NCBI GenBank assembly: GCA_012267415.1
Contig: JAAXGN010000016.1
Location: forward strand, 62,001 to 126,000
DNA length: 64,000 nt
From: Candidatus Poribacteria bacterium
Lineage (GTDB): Bacteria; Poribacteria; WGA-4E; WGA-3G
Direction of reading: 5' to 3'
Positions 63,559 to 64,000 of the stretch are shown here, in pieces. A program made the position numbers and the translations under genes. The first letter of the stretch is position 1; every line of letters begins with the position of its first letter. The notes below the pieces were generated by a model. That model was not told the DNA's origin, made no database searches, and saw nothing but the letters and a program-made list of their open reading frames with translations.

Positions 63559-64000
63559 ATGTCAAAAAACCATGGGTTCAATCAAGAAATAGATGTTGTC
63601 ATGCGTGTGATGCGTCATGCGCAAGCAGCAGTCAAATCCAGGTTTATTCAGGATGTTGTCCCTAACCGGCTAACAATCGTTCAGTTCAACGCTTTACAAC
63701 ATCTCCACTGGTATGGTCGAGACGCTGGGATGTATGTCAGCAAATTAGGTGAACATCTGGGACTGGCACACAACACAGTTTCAGGATTGGTAGATCGTCT
63801 TGAACGTCATGGATGGGTAATACGTCGTAAATGTGAAGAAGATCGTAGACGTGCTCGCATTCAACTGACACCGCAATCAAAGGAACTTTTCCGTGAACGG
63901 GTGGAACATGTTGTGGACTTTTGGGAACAGACCGTTGGTCAACTTTCCGCCGAAGAACAGCAGAACCTGATTGACAGTTTAAAAAAGCTGCAACAGGTGA
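63559..64000 (+). CDS. MarR-family transcription regulator (cut by window end)
   Basis: 147 codons are present with no stop before the right edge. The winged helix is visible: KLGEHLGLAHNTVSGLVDRL (recognition helix) and RRKCEEDRRRARIQLT (wing), then a C-terminal dimer helix. MarR proteins are usually repressors of adjacent or own genes. The palindrome upstream supports autoregulation. What it controls besides itself is beyond the window. Confidence 0.85.
   Translation, partial: MSKNHGFNQEIDVVMRVMRHAQAAVKSRFIQDVVPNRLTIVQFNALQHLHWYGRDAGMYVSKLGEHLGLAHNTVSGLVDRLERHGWVIRRKCEEDRRRARIQLTPQSKELFRERVEHVVDFWEQTVGQLSAEEQQNLIDSLKKLQQV

Overview
The window reads as chromosome of a Gram-negative (diderm), moderately AT-rich bacterium. 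Outer-membrane barrel proteins, lipoproteins, a heptosyltransferase-like enzyme, a TonB-like anchored DUF4159 protein, WD40 and TPR proteins, Gfo/Idh and sugar-isomerase genes, many palindromic intergenic repeats and a UBact-proteasome operon together resemble Candidatus Poribacteria or a relative. That assignment is an inference from gene content, not from a marker gene. TGA is used as an ordinary stop in many genes.

Layout. 1-6593 (-): 5' part of a giant secreted TPR protein running off the left edge. 6787-7032 (-): a DUF5069-like small gene with an in-frame TGA at the family's cysteine position, followed by a hairpin that fits a bacterial SECIS, so a candidate selenoprotein; it lies directly downstream of a UPF0182 membrane protein (7071-10265). 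10315-14527 (-): an outer-membrane HExxH/propeller/barrel protein, a CsgG/LpoB-like lipoprotein and a TPR lipoprotein. 14668-24731: sugar metabolism and envelope genes (Gfo/Idh oxidoreductase, TIM-barrel isomerase, DUF4159, GT9, RNHCP, OmpA-like, YjbH-like, rpiA, rhamnose-isomerase-like).

24927-31787 (-): a compact six-gene operon, mpa/ARC - dop - ubact - prcB - prcA - pafA, a complete modifier ligation, removal and 20S proteasome system. The modifier ends in RTGE, as UBact does. 32398-34732: ECF sigma factor and a divergent orphan sensor kinase, then a MITE-like element. 35490-39098 (+): a toroid (squalene-cyclase-like) protein and a repeat protein built of NG/DG beta modules.

40125-46870 (-): a type I-D CRISPR effector operon (cas3', cas10d with an internal cas11d start, csc2, csc1) with no cas6, cas4, cas1, cas2 or array in the window. 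Upstream on the same strand (47382-48875) is a cytosolic caspase-fold C25/gingipain-like protease. 49370-52074 (+): an XPB-like helicase and a Bax1/DUF790-like nuclease, the archaeal-type pair. 52190-56374: two WD40 proteins, the first frameshifted and with a palindromic repeat captured at its 3' end. 56544-59019: lipoproteins and a metallopeptidase-like lipoprotein. 59666-63434: an orphan beta-class DNA methyltransferase, a homoserine-kinase-like phosphotransferase and an ABC-F ATPase. 63559-64000: a MarR regulator cut by the right edge, with a near-consensus promoter and a perfect palindrome over the predicted start site.

Intergenic DNA is crowded with several families of inverted repeats, in places nested, that also enter coding ends. 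The main points to follow up are the candidate DUF5069 selenoprotein, the UBact system, and the adaptation-less type I-D operon beside a caspase-like protease.
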